Program-made: the position numbers and the translations under genes
Notes under the pieces: model-generated
Told to the model about the DNA's origin: nothing
The model's database searches: none
The model's input: the letters and a program-made list of their open reading frames with translations, nothing else
Assembly (NCBI GenBank): GCA_016841425.1
Contig: JAENZE010000008.1
Location: 1 to 64,000, forward strand
DNA: 64,000 nt
From: Syntrophomonas sp.
GTDB lineage: Bacteria; Bacillota; Syntrophomonadia; Syntrophomonadales; Syntrophomonadaceae
Direction: 5' to 3'
Part shown: piece after piece, positions 7,575 through 16,992 of the stretch
Layout: each line of letters begins with the position of its first letter
How positions within the stretch are numbered: the stretch's first letter is position 1

Positions 7575-9398
7575 CTAGCTAATCAGCAATGCCTCTTCTG
7601 CTACTTCCAGAACCGTAGTATCAGCATTCTTAATCACTTCGCTCAGCGCAAATATGACCGGCAGAGAGTTGTTCACATAGTAGCGGGCACTGGCTACTTT
7701 GCCTTTATAGAAATTCATATCAAAATGGTCTGCAGGTAAGCTGGCAAGGGTCTTATTAGCCAGTATGGCCTGGTCTATAAGCATCATAGCTACATACAGC
7801 TGGGCGAAGACAAACAGGATGCGAATAGCATACAGGCTGATAAGATCACCTGTTTCAGCTTTGTTGGCCTGCCAGGTGTAGCAAAGGTTCATAATTTCTT
7901 CCGCGGAAGCGTAAGCTTTTTCCAGCACCGATATCTCGTTTTCTAACCCGGCACTGTTCTTATTTTCATCAATGAAGGTACGGATGTTTTTCATCCATTT
8001 CTTAAATGGTTCGCCATTCTCCATGTTCATCTTCCGGCCGGTCAAGTCGTTAGCATGGATAAAGGATGTCCCTTCCCATATAGTTAGTATTTTGGAATCA
8101 CGCATGTACTGCTCTACCGGATATTCCTTGGTGTATCCTACACCGCCCAGAACCTGTATAGCCTCGGAGGTCATGGCTACTGCAGTTTCACTACCATAGC
8201 ACTTGATTATGGGGGTCAGTATGGCGGCCATATCAGCACATTCTTTAGCCAGTGCTTTATCGTTGGAGTTTTCTGCTATATCCAGGTACCAGAACCCCTT
8301 TAATATCATGGCCCTTATTCCTTCAGTATGAGCTTTCATATCCATTAACATCCGGCGTACATCAGCATGTTTTATTATCGGTACCCTTTCTCCCTTTATA
8401 TATCCCTGAACCCTTTCCGGAGCATACTGGGAAGCAAAGGCATATGCTGCTGAGGCCTGGTAATTCGCATTATGGCCGGTTCCAATACGGGATTCATTCA
8501 TCATATTAAACATCATGGCCAGACCTTTGGAACGCCCTTTCTCATCTGGAGAATCTCCCAGCATAATGCCGTAGCATTCATCGTTTTCACCATAATTTAG
8601 CATACAGGTAGCTGACCCGTTCATACCCATTTTATGTTCAACGGCAATGGTGGTAACGTCATTAGGTTTACCCATACTGCCATCTTCATTTACCCATATT
8701 TTGGGCACAATATATAAACCCAGCCCGGCTGATCCTTTAGCTCCCTGGGGAGGACGGGCCAGAACCATATGAATGGTGTTATCACATATGGAACCATCTC
8801 CAGCGGTAATAAACATCTTGGTTCCTTTAATCTTGTAAACGCGAGGATCTTCAGTTGGATAAGCACGGGCCAGAGCATCACCAACATCTGAACCGGCGGA
8901 AGGTTCGGTAAGGTTCATGGTCCCCTGCCAGTCACCGCTCAGCAGCTTGGGAAGAAACCGGTTTTTATCGTCCTCGGTGCCGAACTTAATTATCAGATTT
9001 GCTACCCCCGTGGTCAACTTAACATTAGAACCCATGGCAGGACAAGCGGCACCAATTATTTCGAAAACGGCCTTGTACAGAGTCAGCGGCATAGCTCCTT
9101 CGATCTCAACACATTCGCTGTTAGACCCCCATCCATTTTCATGAATAAATTTATATACTTCCTTGTATCCTGGAGGATTAGTTACTATCCCGTCTTCAAA
9201 TTTAACTGGTTCTTTATCACCTGCCGCATTAATGGGACTTACAACCTGTCTGGCAACTTTATATCCCTCGGTTATTATAGGATCAACATCATCAATGCTG
9301 TAGAAGTCTTTAAAACGATCGCAGGCCAGTACTTCTTCCAGTCCTACCCATTCCTTTAGTATAAATTTTAGATCACGTATATCATATTTAAATTCCAT
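7575..9398 (-). CDS. Large acyl-CoA dehydrogenase (about 600-residue class)
   Basis: The enzyme oxidises acyl-CoA to trans-2-enoyl-CoA with FAD, passing electrons to electron-transfer flavoprotein. It is about 200 residues longer than classical acyl-CoA dehydrogenases because of an extra C-terminal helical domain (residues about 465-607), as in DmdC-like enzymes. Visible motifs are the FAD/substrate stretch MNLTEPSAGSDVG and the catalytic-base segment ILTIWEGTSFIHAND, where the Glu of WEGT is the expected base. The ATG at 9398 follows GGGAGG by ten bases; an upstream ATG at 9443 lacks a site. A sigma-54 promoter lies 260 bp upstream. Chain-length specificity cannot be read from the sequence. 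Confidence 0.9.
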   Translation of the reverse strand: MEFKYDIRDLKFILKEWVGLEEVLACDRFKDFYSIDDVDPIITEGYKVARQVVSPINAAGDKEPVKFEDGIVTNPPGYKEVYKFIHENGWGSNSECVEIEGAMPLTLYKAVFEIIGAACPAMGSNVKLTTGVANLIIKFGTEDDKNRFLPKLLSGDWQGTMNLTEPSAGSDVGDALARAYPTEDPRVYKIKGTKMFITAGDGSICDNTIHMVLARPPQGAKGSAGLGLYIVPKIWVNEDGSMGKPNDVTTIAVEHKMGMNGSATCMLNYGENDECYGIMLGDSPDEKGRSKGLAMMFNMMNESRIGTGHNANYQASAAYAFASQYAPERVQGYIKGERVPIIKHADVRRMLMDMKAHTEGIRAMILKGFWYLDIAENSNDKALAKECADMAAILTPIIKCYGSETAVAMTSEAIQVLGGVGYTKEYPVEQYMRDSKILTIWEGTSFIHANDLTGRKMNMENGEPFKKWMKNIRTFIDENKNSAGLENEISVLEKAYASAEEIMNLCYTWQANKAETGDLISLYAIRILFVFAQLYVAMMLIDQAILANKTLASLPADHFDMNFYKGKVASARYYVNNSLPVIFALSEVIKNADTTVLEVAEEALLIS

Positions 9399-9656
9399 TC
9401 GTCTATTCCTCCCATTAGCTGTAACAGTATGCTCCGAAAACATATCTATAGCCTGTCAGTACGTTCTCCTGACCCTGACTGCACCGGAGCCAATTATTTT
9501 TACATTTAATAAACAACTCTTATATTTTCGAAAAATATTAATGCCTGTTTTGCTCCCTGGTATAGCTGGCTTGCCTCCTTTCGAACTATATTATCTGCGT
9601 ACTTAAATCATTTATTAATTTTGCTGCGTTTAAATACAAATCTATATAAAAAGCAA

Positions 9657-9672
9657 AGCAAAAAGCATGCCA
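9657..9672 (-). promoter_or_regulatory. Sigma-54 promoter of the acyl-CoA dehydrogenase gene
   Basis: TGGCATGC-N4-TTGC on the minus strand, with GG and GC 10 bases apart. The next gene downstream is the acyl-CoA dehydrogenase starting at 9398. Two type-A activator sites (9748-9763 and 9780-9786) lie 75-115 bp upstream. Confidence 0.8.
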
Positions 9673-9747
9673 TATTGACAGAAGCCTGTATATAGGACAT
9701 TACATAACATGTTCGCTGCTGCCTCCCGCTTGGAGTTGTAGTCTTTT

Positions 9748-9786
9748 CCATACAGGTGTACGTCATACTTATCTGCGATCCATACA
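9748..9786. promoter_or_regulatory. Activator sites, type A (CCATACA-N2-TGTAYGG)
   Basis: CCATACAGGTGTACGT at 9748-9763 and a half site CCATACA at 9780-9786, 32 bases (three helical turns) apart, so on the same DNA face. Closely similar palindromes occur at 27936, 60748 and 63457, each next to a sigma-54 promoter. Confidence 0.6.
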
Positions 9787-10184
9787 CCCTTAGCAATTGG
9801 GCATAATGATAGAACAGAAAATTTATTGAACAGGAATGATGGGAACAATAAGAGGAATTTATGTCCTGGGCACAGAGTAAAATGTTAAGGGTCAAGCTTT
9901 TATAATGAAAAATTGAGTAGGAAAATAGCTTCTTGGGGGTGAAAACTTAAGGTTAGTGCAGGAAGTAAAGGCGATTCGTTTAGCGGGAACATAACTTGTT
10001 TTAGCCCATCAATCTAAAGCATCACTAGCAAACTTATATGGAGAAAGTAAGACCGGACCCAGGCGGTCTTAAGTATTTATCCGTAATAATTTTGGTCTGC
10101 ACTTGTGTCATACAGACATGTTTGGTTAATTATTAATATTGAAATATAAATCTTATTAGGTAGGTGGGGTCCAGGGAAAATAAT

Positions 10185-10224
10185 CAGGGAACCGCTGACA
10201 ATAACTATTATCAACAGTTCCCTG
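10185..10224 (-). terminator. Hairpin past the EBP1 gene
   Basis: CAGGGAAC at 10185-10192 and GTTCCCTG at 10217-10224 can pair with further partial pairing inside. It lies about 110 bases past the EBP1 stop and may terminate that transcript. The rest of 9787-10336 shows no convincing gene. Confidence 0.4.
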
Positions 10225-10336
10225 TAATAGACTATTTGGAGCTCGGGTTAATGAAATAGAATATCTATCCTGTTAGCATCAGCTGCTGAGAATGGCAATG
10301 CCAATTTTTATTTAAGAACAGCGTAAATATCCACGC

Positions 10337-12448
10337 TTACTTGATTCCATATTTAGCTAACTTTTCATAAAAGGCAGATCGGCTTATATTTAACATCCGG
10401 GCAGCTGCACTCTTATTTCCTTCTGTCTTTCTTAAAGTATCCAGAATGATTTCTCTGTCGATATCATCTAATACCATCCGATAGGATGACTGTCCTTTAT
10501 GTTCTTCCTGGGACTGTAATATATGCGCCGGGAGATGTTCGATCCTGATTTCTCCCTCCCATACATAATTGGCTGCTCTTTCAATGGCATTTTCCAGTTC
10601 GCGTATATTGCCGGCCCATGAATAACGCTGTAATGCTTCTTTAGCTTCTTTACTTATACCGGTTACTTGAGTATGCAGTATTGAATTGTATTTTTCTATG
10701 AACATCTCTGCCAGGGGTATTATATCTTCAAAACGCACCCGCAGGGGAGGCAAATAGAATTCTATAACATTTAGACGATAATAAAGGTCTTCTCTGAACT
10801 CTCCCCGGCTCATAGCTTCGCGCAAGTTACGGTTGGTAGCCGCTATAATTCTTACATCCACGGTCTGAGTTTTAGTTCCTCCAACTCGCATAAACTGCTT
10901 CTCCTGCAGGACCTGTAATATTTTAACCTGGATTGATAACGGAGTATCCCCGATCTCATCCAGGAAAATAGTACCTTCATGAGCCTGTTCAAAATAACCT
11001 GGCTTGCCTTTTTTTGATGCGCCAGTAAACGATCCGGGTGCATATCCAAATAGTTCGGATTCCAACAGGCTTTCGGGAATGGCTGCACAATTTACTTTTA
11101 TAAATGGCCTTCTGGCCCTGGGACTAGCGGCATGTATGGCCCGGGCAAACATGTCCTTGCCAACTCCGCTTTCCCCGGTTAGAAGAACGGTAGAACTGCT
11201 CTGGGCAATCCGCTGTCCTTCCTTTTTCATGGCGATAAAATGAACATTCTGAGTTACTATCTCGTCAAAGTTATTTTTTTCGCTTCCACCCTGTTTTTCT
11301 AACTCATCCCGATAATATTGAACCTGCTGCTGAAGAGAAAACCATTTCCTGGTTATTTCCTCGGTGAGTTTATTATCGGCCAGATATAATGTACTAACCG
11401 TCCCTACCGGGCTACTGTCCATTCTGTTGCCGGCTTTTATTGGCACATGGGAGACTACGCAGTTTCTTCCTTTAATATTGCATACATCAACTTCGGCAAT
11501 TCCAGTCCGGGCTACCTGAATGGGACAGGCGGTGCGTAAAATATTCTCTATCGGTGTACCGGTCAGTTGCTCAGGAGTAGACCCTATCAACTGGACTGCC
11601 ATCTCGTTGGCATATTTTATGGTTCCAGAACGGTCGGTAACAAAGACTCCATCCGAAGAAGCACTGAGAACTCCACTGAGTGTGGTTTGCAGTTCTTTTA
11701 CCGATTCAAGTTCTTGAGCTATCTTCTCTATATCTGATATATCCAAAAAAACAAAATTAGTACCGCTCTGCTGCTGGTCTTCTATTATGGGTACCTGGTT
11801 AATTATTACCGGTACGCCCCCTAAAGTATTTCTTACCCCCAGTCTAAATTCGCTGCTGTAATTTATTTCCGGAAATACTTCTTCCAGGTGCATGCCAACA
11901 ACTTCTTCGCCTGAAATATTAAACATTTTTTCTATAGCGTTATTTACCCGGATAATATAACCGTCTTTATTAGTTGCTATCATACCCTCATGCATAGCCT
12001 CAAATATGGATTCAAGGACTGCGCTGGTTGCGGTCGCCATATGCAAACCGGCTCTCATATACTCTACTTTTCCCGCCATTCCCAGCACTTTGCCCTGTTT
12101 ATCTAACACTGGTACGGTACCCACTTGACTGCGATTGACCCTAACTCCCAGGGAAACCTCATCATAACTGAGATCTGACTGAACAGTTATTGGAGATGTT
12201 ACAATGTAAGGGGTGCTGGGGTCATCAATGCTGGCACCCTCCAACAGGGCTTTATAAAGCCTGCCCTTGGGCATCACCCCTACTAGAACTCCCTCATCAT
12301 CAACTACCGGCAGAGTGTCAAGTTTGGTTTCCTTATAAATCTTAATTACGGTCCTTAAAGTATCATCGGGATGAATAACCTCATAATCTGTATTCATCAT
12401 GTGCTTTACAGAGAGCCAGATACTCCCAGTCTTGCTTTTCGCGTTCAT
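10337..12448 (-). CDS. Sigma-54 activator with CBS pair and PAS domains (EBP1)
   Basis: This 703-residue bacterial enhancer-binding protein has a CBS pair (about 10-135), two PAS domains (about 142-245 and 258-365), a short linker helix, and an AAA+ domain (about 398-640). Walker A is GESGVGKD at 425-432, the sigma-54 contact loop is GSFTGA at 472-477, and Walker B is GTIFLDEIGD at 492-501. A Fis-type helix-turn-helix closes it (KSAAARMLNISRSAFYEKL). CBS pairs usually bind adenosyl nucleotides, so the signal could be energy charge or CoA/SAM-type ligands, combined with a PAS redox or metabolite signal. It sits directly upstream of the sigma-54-promoted acyl-CoA dehydrogenase gene, its most likely local target. 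Confidence 0.93.
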   Translation of the reverse strand: MNAKSKTGSIWLSVKHMMNTDYEVIHPDDTLRTVIKIYKETKLDTLPVVDDEGVLVGVMPKGRLYKALLEGASIDDPSTPYIVTSPITVQSDLSYDEVSLGVRVNRSQVGTVPVLDKQGKVLGMAGKVEYMRAGLHMATATSAVLESIFEAMHEGMIATNKDGYIIRVNNAIEKMFNISGEEVVGMHLEEVFPEINYSSEFRLGVRNTLGGVPVIINQVPIIEDQQQSGTNFVFLDISDIEKIAQELESVKELQTTLSGVLSASSDGVFVTDRSGTIKYANEMAVQLIGSTPEQLTGTPIENILRTACPIQVARTGIAEVDVCNIKGRNCVVSHVPIKAGNRMDSSPVGTVSTLYLADNKLTEEITRKWFSLQQQVQYYRDELEKQGGSEKNNFDEIVTQNVHFIAMKKEGQRIAQSSSTVLLTGESGVGKDMFARAIHAASPRARRPFIKVNCAAIPESLLESELFGYAPGSFTGASKKGKPGYFEQAHEGTIFLDEIGDTPLSIQVKILQVLQEKQFMRVGGTKTQTVDVRIIAATNRNLREAMSRGEFREDLYYRLNVIEFYLPPLRVRFEDIIPLAEMFIEKYNSILHTQVTGISKEAKEALQRYSWAGNIRELENAIERAANYVWEGEIRIEHLPAHILQSQEEHKGQSSYRMVLDDIDREIILDTLRKTEGNKSAAARMLNISRSAFYEKLAKYGIK

Positions 12449-12789
12449 CTACTCACCCCTCTAATGTATATACTATTTATTATTATAACCTATCCTGTGG
12501 TAATCACGAGTTTGAAAACTGCCGGTCAAAAACAAAACACGTACTCCTTCATAAGGAGAACTCTGTTAATAATGATAGAGCCATCCCCTCTACTCTGGCA
12601 TGATTGAAGATATTAAGTCAATGCCAAATATTTCAGAAATGGCTCACAATGCGAAGGCTCTCGTATTTGAAAGCATCCGGGCTGGATAACCGTATATCGA
12701 TAATGTTACCATCTTAACTGGTTTAAAAACTCTGTTTGGCCACCTCTACCTGCTTTGATCACCTGATGCAAGTTGGTGTTGATCATCTG
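12449..12789. other. Gap between EBP1 and the carboxyltransferase gene
   Basis: No gene, sigma-54 element or strong terminator was seen. A weak inverted repeat (GATCACCTGATGC against GTTGATCA) lies near 12757-12785, just past the carboxyltransferase stop. The EBP1 promoter must lie here but has no clear match. Confidence 0.4.
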
Positions 12790-14328
12790 CTATAACGGAA
12801 TATTACCATGCTTCTTCCGGGGCAGTTCCCAGGTTTTATTCTCCAGGAGCTTCAAAGCGTTTATAATAACCGGGCGCGTATCCTTCGGTTCAATAATCTG
12901 ATCCACAAATCCCCTTTGTGCTGCCTGGTAGGGCGTGGAGAAATTTTTAATATATTCTTCGATTTTAGCCTCTTTCTCTTCCTCAGATTCGCTGCGGAAG
13001 ATAATATTCGCTGCCCCAGCAGCTCCCATAACCGCAATCTCAGCAGTAGGCCAGGCAATTACCATATCTGCGCCCGCTTGAGCGGAACACATACCCAGGA
13101 AAGACCCACCATACGCTTTCCTCAGTACCACAGTTATCTTAGGCACGGTCGCCTCTGGATAAACATACAGTAACTTGGCACCATGCCTTATAATCCCTCC
13201 AAATTCCTGACTGGTACCCGGGAGATATCCCGGTACATCCACCAGGGTTATCAGGGGTATATTAAAGCAGTCGCAGAAGTTTATAAAACGGGCTGCTTTA
13301 TCTGAAGCATTAATATCAAGAGAGCCTGCCATAACCATAGGCTGGTTAGCGATGATACCCACTGTAGTTCCATTCATACGGGCGAAACAGGTTATTATAT
13401 TTTTTGCATAGTGCTGTTGATTTTCATAGAACTCGCTATCATCCACGATCATTTTTATCACTTTCTTCATATCGTAAGGACGATTGCTTTTATCCGGAAT
13501 GATGGTATTGAGTTTTTCCTCCCGGCGGTCGATAGGGTCTATACATTCCAATCTAACTGGATCAGCCTGAAAGCTGGAGGGAAGGTAACTCAATAAAATC
13601 TTGATTTGTTCTATGCAATCAGCATCGTCTTCGGCTGCAAAATGAGCTACACCGCTCTTACTGTTATGAGTCATGGCTCCACCCAGTTCAATGGCTCCTA
13701 TCTCTTCTCCGGTAGTGGCCTGAATTACCTGAGGACCGGTGATGAACATCTGGGCATAATCCTGTTTGACCATGTATATGAAATCCATCAAAGCAGGGGA
13801 ATAGACTGCGCCTCCTGCTGATGGACCCATAATGGCTGCTATTTGTGGTATCACTCCTGAAGCCATGGTGTTTTTGTAAAATACCCGCCCATAACCAGCC
13901 AGTGAGTCTACCGCTTCTTGGATGCGGGCCCCGCCAGAATCACATAAAGCCACAATGGGATGTCCTGCCGTCATAGCCTTGTCCATGCATTTTACTATCT
14001 TAGCAGCATGCATCTCACCCAGTGATCCCCCCATAACGCTGAAATCCTGGGCGTATGCAAATACGGTACGGCCATTAACTAAACCGTAGCCGGTCACTAC
14101 TCCCTCTCCAGGGATTTCCATCTGGTCCATGCCAAAATTAGTGCAGCGATGCTCCACGAATTTATCCAGTTCTACAAAAGTGCCCTGGTCAAAAAGCAGA
14201 TCTATTCTTTCTCGGGTCGTCAGGCGGCCTTTAGCCTTCAGTTTAGCTAAAGCAGCTTCTCCGCCACCCTGTTCTATATGCTGGGCTTTTTCTTGAAACT
14301 GTTCTATTTTTTCTTGATTGGTTAACAC
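12790..14328 (-). CDS. mmdA: Biotin-dependent acyl-CoA carboxyltransferase (methylmalonyl-CoA decarboxylase alpha or propionyl-CoA carboxylase beta)
   Basis: The 512-residue carboxyltransferase moves a carboxyl group between an acyl-CoA and biotin. It shows both crotonase-fold halves: GGSLGEMHAAKIV and CDSGGARIQEAVDSLAG in the N half (about 100-150) and VDVPGYLPGTSQEFGGIIRHGAKLL in two parts in the C half (about 365-390). The GTG start at 14328 follows AGGAGG by eight bases. It closes the cobO-meaB-acd-mutase-epimerase run, so methylmalonyl-CoA or propionyl-CoA is the expected substrate. No biotin carboxylase, carrier or membrane beta subunit is adjacent. It could share those of the glutaconyl-CoA decarboxylase at 58-62 kb, which would make it a decarboxylase alpha subunit. 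Confidence 0.88.
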   Translation of the reverse strand: MLTNQEKIEQFQEKAQHIEQGGGEAALAKLKAKGRLTTRERIDLLFDQGTFVELDKFVEHRCTNFGMDQMEIPGEGVVTGYGLVNGRTVFAYAQDFSVMGGSLGEMHAAKIVKCMDKAMTAGHPIVALCDSGGARIQEAVDSLAGYGRVFYKNTMASGVIPQIAAIMGPSAGGAVYSPALMDFIYMVKQDYAQMFITGPQVIQATTGEEIGAIELGGAMTHNSKSGVAHFAAEDDADCIEQIKILLSYLPSSFQADPVRLECIDPIDRREEKLNTIIPDKSNRPYDMKKVIKMIVDDSEFYENQQHYAKNIITCFARMNGTTVGIIANQPMVMAGSLDINASDKAARFINFCDCFNIPLITLVDVPGYLPGTSQEFGGIIRHGAKLLYVYPEATVPKITVVLRKAYGGSFLGMCSAQAGADMVIAWPTAEIAVMGAAGAANIIFRSESEEEKEAKIEEYIKNFSTPYQAAQRGFVDQIIEPKDTRPVIINALKLLENKTWELPRKKHGNIPL

Positions 14329-14371
14329 CTTGGCATCCTCCTCGCCCTTGTAATTCTCCTATCTCCTGGAT

Positions 14372-14782
14372 TTACTCAGGATCTCGCTGGCACAATTCCA
14401 GCAGTACCCCGCCAGTAGCTTTCGGGTGGATAAAGGCAATTTTAGCCCCCCCTGCTCCATATCGGGGTTTTTCGTCAATCAACTTGACTCCTTTATTCTT
14501 TAGTTCTTCCAGCGCGGCTTCAATGTCGTCCACCCGCAGAGCAATATGTTGAATTCCCTCACCATTTTTTTCAATAAACTTGCCAATCGGTCCGTCAGGA
14601 GATAGAGATTCCAAAAGCTCGATCTCTGATTCACCGGCTGGAATAAAAGCCGTTCTTACCTTTTGTTCTGTTACCTCCTCGGTTCCGGTAAGCTTTAAAC
14701 CGAGCAGATCGGTATAAAATTTTGCACTTTGATCTATGTTCTTAACAGCAATGCCGATGTGATCAACACATATGACCTTCAT
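14372..14782 (-). CDS. mce: Methylmalonyl-CoA epimerase
   Basis: The protein interconverts (R)- and (S)-methylmalonyl-CoA. It is a 136-residue vicinal-oxygen-chelate protein with paired beta-alpha-beta-beta-beta modules. Metal ligands are visible in [10 protein letters not shown] (His near 8), [13 protein letters not shown] (His near 81) and GVLLELCQ (Glu near 131). The ATG at 14782 follows GGGAGG by seven bases; the upstream ATG at 14797 has none. It lies between the mutase small subunit and the carboxyltransferase, giving a complete succinyl-CoA to propionyl-CoA route. Confidence 0.94.
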   Translation of the reverse strand: MKVICVDHIGIAVKNIDQSAKFYTDLLGLKLTGTEEVTEQKVRTAFIPAGESEIELLESLSPDGPIGKFIEKNGEGIQHIALRVDDIEAALEELKNKGVKLIDEKPRYGAGGAKIAFIHPKATGGVLLELCQRDPE

Positions 14783-14823
14783 TTTATTACCTCCCATTTT
14801 TTAAATGGTATCCAGGCATATAA

Positions 14824-15228
14824 CTATGCTTTTTCAGTAACGTTGTTTTTTACGTATTCCACACAGGTACTGGTAGGGGTGCCGGGCGTAAATATCTCTG
14901 CAATCCCCGCTTCTTTAAGCAGGGGGATATCTTCGCCAGGAATAACTCCCCCTCCAATTACCAGGATATCGTCCATCTCCTTTTCTTTCAGCAAACGAGT
15001 GACTTTAGGCATTAAAGTGAGGTGCGAGCCCGAGAGCATGCTCATGGCTATGCAATCGACATCTTCCTGCTCCGCTGTGGCTACAATGCTTTCCGGTGTC
15101 TGCCTGAGTCCGGTATAAATAACCTCAAATCCTGCATCTCTGAAGGCCTGGGCTATTACTTTTGCTCCCCGGTCGTGTCCATCCAGACCAGGTTTCGCCA
15201 CCAATACTCTTATTCTCCTTTGTGTCAT
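14824..15228 (-). CDS. mcmA2: Methylmalonyl-CoA mutase small (B12-binding) subunit
   Basis: This 134-residue flavodoxin-like cobalamin domain carries the base-off B12 motif DxHxxG (GLDGHDRG, His near residue 19), the SxL motif (SMLSGS), and the GG motif ([11 protein letters not shown]). It pairs with the separate 558-residue catalytic subunit encoded just upstream. AGGAGG lies before the ATG. Split mutases of this size are known for both methylmalonyl-CoA and isobutyryl-CoA substrates; the large subunit's active-site residues point to methylmalonyl-CoA. Confidence 0.94.
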   Translation of the reverse strand: MTQRRIRVLVAKPGLDGHDRGAKVIAQAFRDAGFEVIYTGLRQTPESIVATAEQEDVDCIAMSMLSGSHLTLMPKVTRLLKEKEMDDILVIGGGVIPGEDIPLLKEAGIAEIFTPGTPTSTCVEYVKNNVTEKA

Positions 15229-15259
15229 TTGACAACCCTCCTATATTTACGGTCAGGTC

Positions 15260-16936
15260 TTACAATGAAACCGCGGCAACGTATTCGCCCCATTCTTCAC
15301 GCAGAGTACCGCATATTTCTCCTTCAGTGGCATAAGCTTTCACCGCGTTTAGAATATACGGCATAATATTTTCATCACCCCGGGCCGCCTGGCGCAGTTC
15401 ATCTAACCGAGCAGCTACGGCTGCGTTATCACGCTTACTTTTCAGTTCATTCAATTTATCGATCTGGGTTTTCTGAACTGAAGGATCTACCCTTAGTAAC
15501 CCGGATGGTTCTGGTTCTTGAACCTGGAACTTATTTACCCCGACGATTATTCTTTCGCCGGATTCAACGTCCTTCTGCCACTGGTAGGCGGCTTTCTGAA
15601 TCTCACTCTGAATATATCCAATCTCAATGGCCTTTTCAGCGCCACCCATTTCTTCAATCTTTTGTATCTTTTCCCAGGCTTCGTTGTATATTTTATCAGT
15701 CAGGGCTTCAATGTAATAAGAACCAGCCAGAGGATCAATAGTATCAGCTACCCCTGATTCATAAGCTATAACCTGCTGGGTTCTTAAGGCAGTCATTACG
15801 GATTCTTCTGAAGGCAGGGCCAGAGCTTCATCTCGGGAATTGGTATGCAAAGACTGGGTCCCTCCCAGTACTGCCGCCAGCGCTTGGATACAGACCCGAA
15901 CGATATTATTGTTTACCTGCTGCGCAGTCAACATCGAACCGGCGGTCTGGGAATGGGTTCTAAACATCCAGGAACGTGGGTCCTTGGCCTTGAAATATTC
16001 TTTCATGATGTAGCCCCATAGTCTTCTGGCAGCTCTAAACTTGGATACTTCCTCCAGTAAATCATTATGGGCATTTAAGAAGAAAGACAGGCGGCCAGCA
16101 AATTTATCTACGTCCATACCCGCCTTAATTGCAGCTTTAACGTAAGCCATACCATTGGCAAAGGTAAAAGCAATCTCATCTACAGCCGTAGAACCAGCTT
16201 CTCTGATGTGATAGCCGGAAATGCTTATGGTGTTCCACTGCGGTACATGTTCCGAACAGAACTCAAATATGTTAGTTATAAGGCGCATGGAAGGCTGTAC
16301 GGGAAAAATATATGTTCCCCGAGCTGAATATTCCTTCAATATATCGTTCTGGATAGTTCCTCTCAGTTTATCAAAAGGAACTCCTTGTTGTTCCGCCACA
16401 GCCATATACATGGCCAACAGAACAGCAGCCGGGGCATTGATAGTCATGGAAGTGGATACTTTATCCAGCGGAATGCTATCGAATAATATCTCCATATCTG
16501 CCAGGGAGTCGATAGCTACCCCAACTTTACCAACTTCCCCTTCGCTCATGGGATGGTCTGAATCATATCCAATCTGGGTGGGTAAATCGAATGCTACTGA
16601 CAGCCCTGAACTGCCGTTGGCCAGCAAATATTTGTATCGTTTATTCGACTCTTCCGCAGTGGAAAATCCGGCATACATGCGCATGGTCCAAAGTTTGCCC
16701 CGATACATGGTGGGCTGTGGTCCGCGGGTAAAGGGATATTCACCAGGAAACCCCAGTTTTTCCATATAGTCACCGAAAGTATCCAGGGGAGTATATAAGC
16801 GGTCTATTTCGTTAAAACCACTGGAATAAAAAGTTTCTTTTCTTTCGCCCTGTTTGGCAATCGTCTTATCTACACTAACCTGCCATTTATCCATGGCCTG
16901 CTGAATTGCGCTTAATTCTTCTTTGCTATAAGACAC
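15260..16936 (-). CDS. mcmA1: Methylmalonyl-CoA mutase large subunit
   Basis: This is the catalytic TIM-barrel subunit that isomerises succinyl-CoA and (R)-methylmalonyl-CoA with adenosylcobalamin. Substrate-selecting residues match methylmalonyl-CoA mutase: Tyr88 in RMYAGFS (Phe in isobutyryl-CoA mutase) and Arg206 in [10 protein letters not shown] (Gln in isobutyryl-CoA mutase). Other conserved stretches are [11 protein letters not shown] near 70 and [14 protein letters not shown] near 365. The start is GTG at 16936, eight bases after GGAGG. It forms a run with cobO and meaB, which supply and protect the cofactor. Confidence 0.95.
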   Translation of the reverse strand: MSYSKEELSAIQQAMDKWQVSVDKTIAKQGERKETFYSSGFNEIDRLYTPLDTFGDYMEKLGFPGEYPFTRGPQPTMYRGKLWTMRMYAGFSTAEESNKRYKYLLANGSSGLSVAFDLPTQIGYDSDHPMSEGEVGKVGVAIDSLADMEILFDSIPLDKVSTSMTINAPAAVLLAMYMAVAEQQGVPFDKLRGTIQNDILKEYSARGTYIFPVQPSMRLITNIFEFCSEHVPQWNTISISGYHIREAGSTAVDEIAFTFANGMAYVKAAIKAGMDVDKFAGRLSFFLNAHNDLLEEVSKFRAARRLWGYIMKEYFKAKDPRSWMFRTHSQTAGSMLTAQQVNNNIVRVCIQALAAVLGGTQSLHTNSRDEALALPSEESVMTALRTQQVIAYESGVADTIDPLAGSYYIEALTDKIYNEAWEKIQKIEEMGGAEKAIEIGYIQSEIQKAAYQWQKDVESGERIIVGVNKFQVQEPEPSGLLRVDPSVQKTQIDKLNELKSKRDNAAVAARLDELRQAARGDENIMPYILNAVKAYATEGEICGTLREEWGEYVAAVSL

Positions 16937-16992
16937 CTTCTTGGCCTCCTTTATACTTTAATTCCAAGTTAACAGCCGGAACACTTGAATAG

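Noticed and set aside
9608-9895. Minus-strand open frame of 95 codons
   Set aside because: Overlaps the sigma-54 promoter and activator sites; Cys/Tyr-rich composition and no ribosome-binding site.
9955-10110. Plus-strand stretch that reads like a decayed helix-turn-helix transposase start (VQEVKAIRLAG)
   Set aside because: Interrupted by several stops, too short to identify, and no flanking inverted repeats were found.
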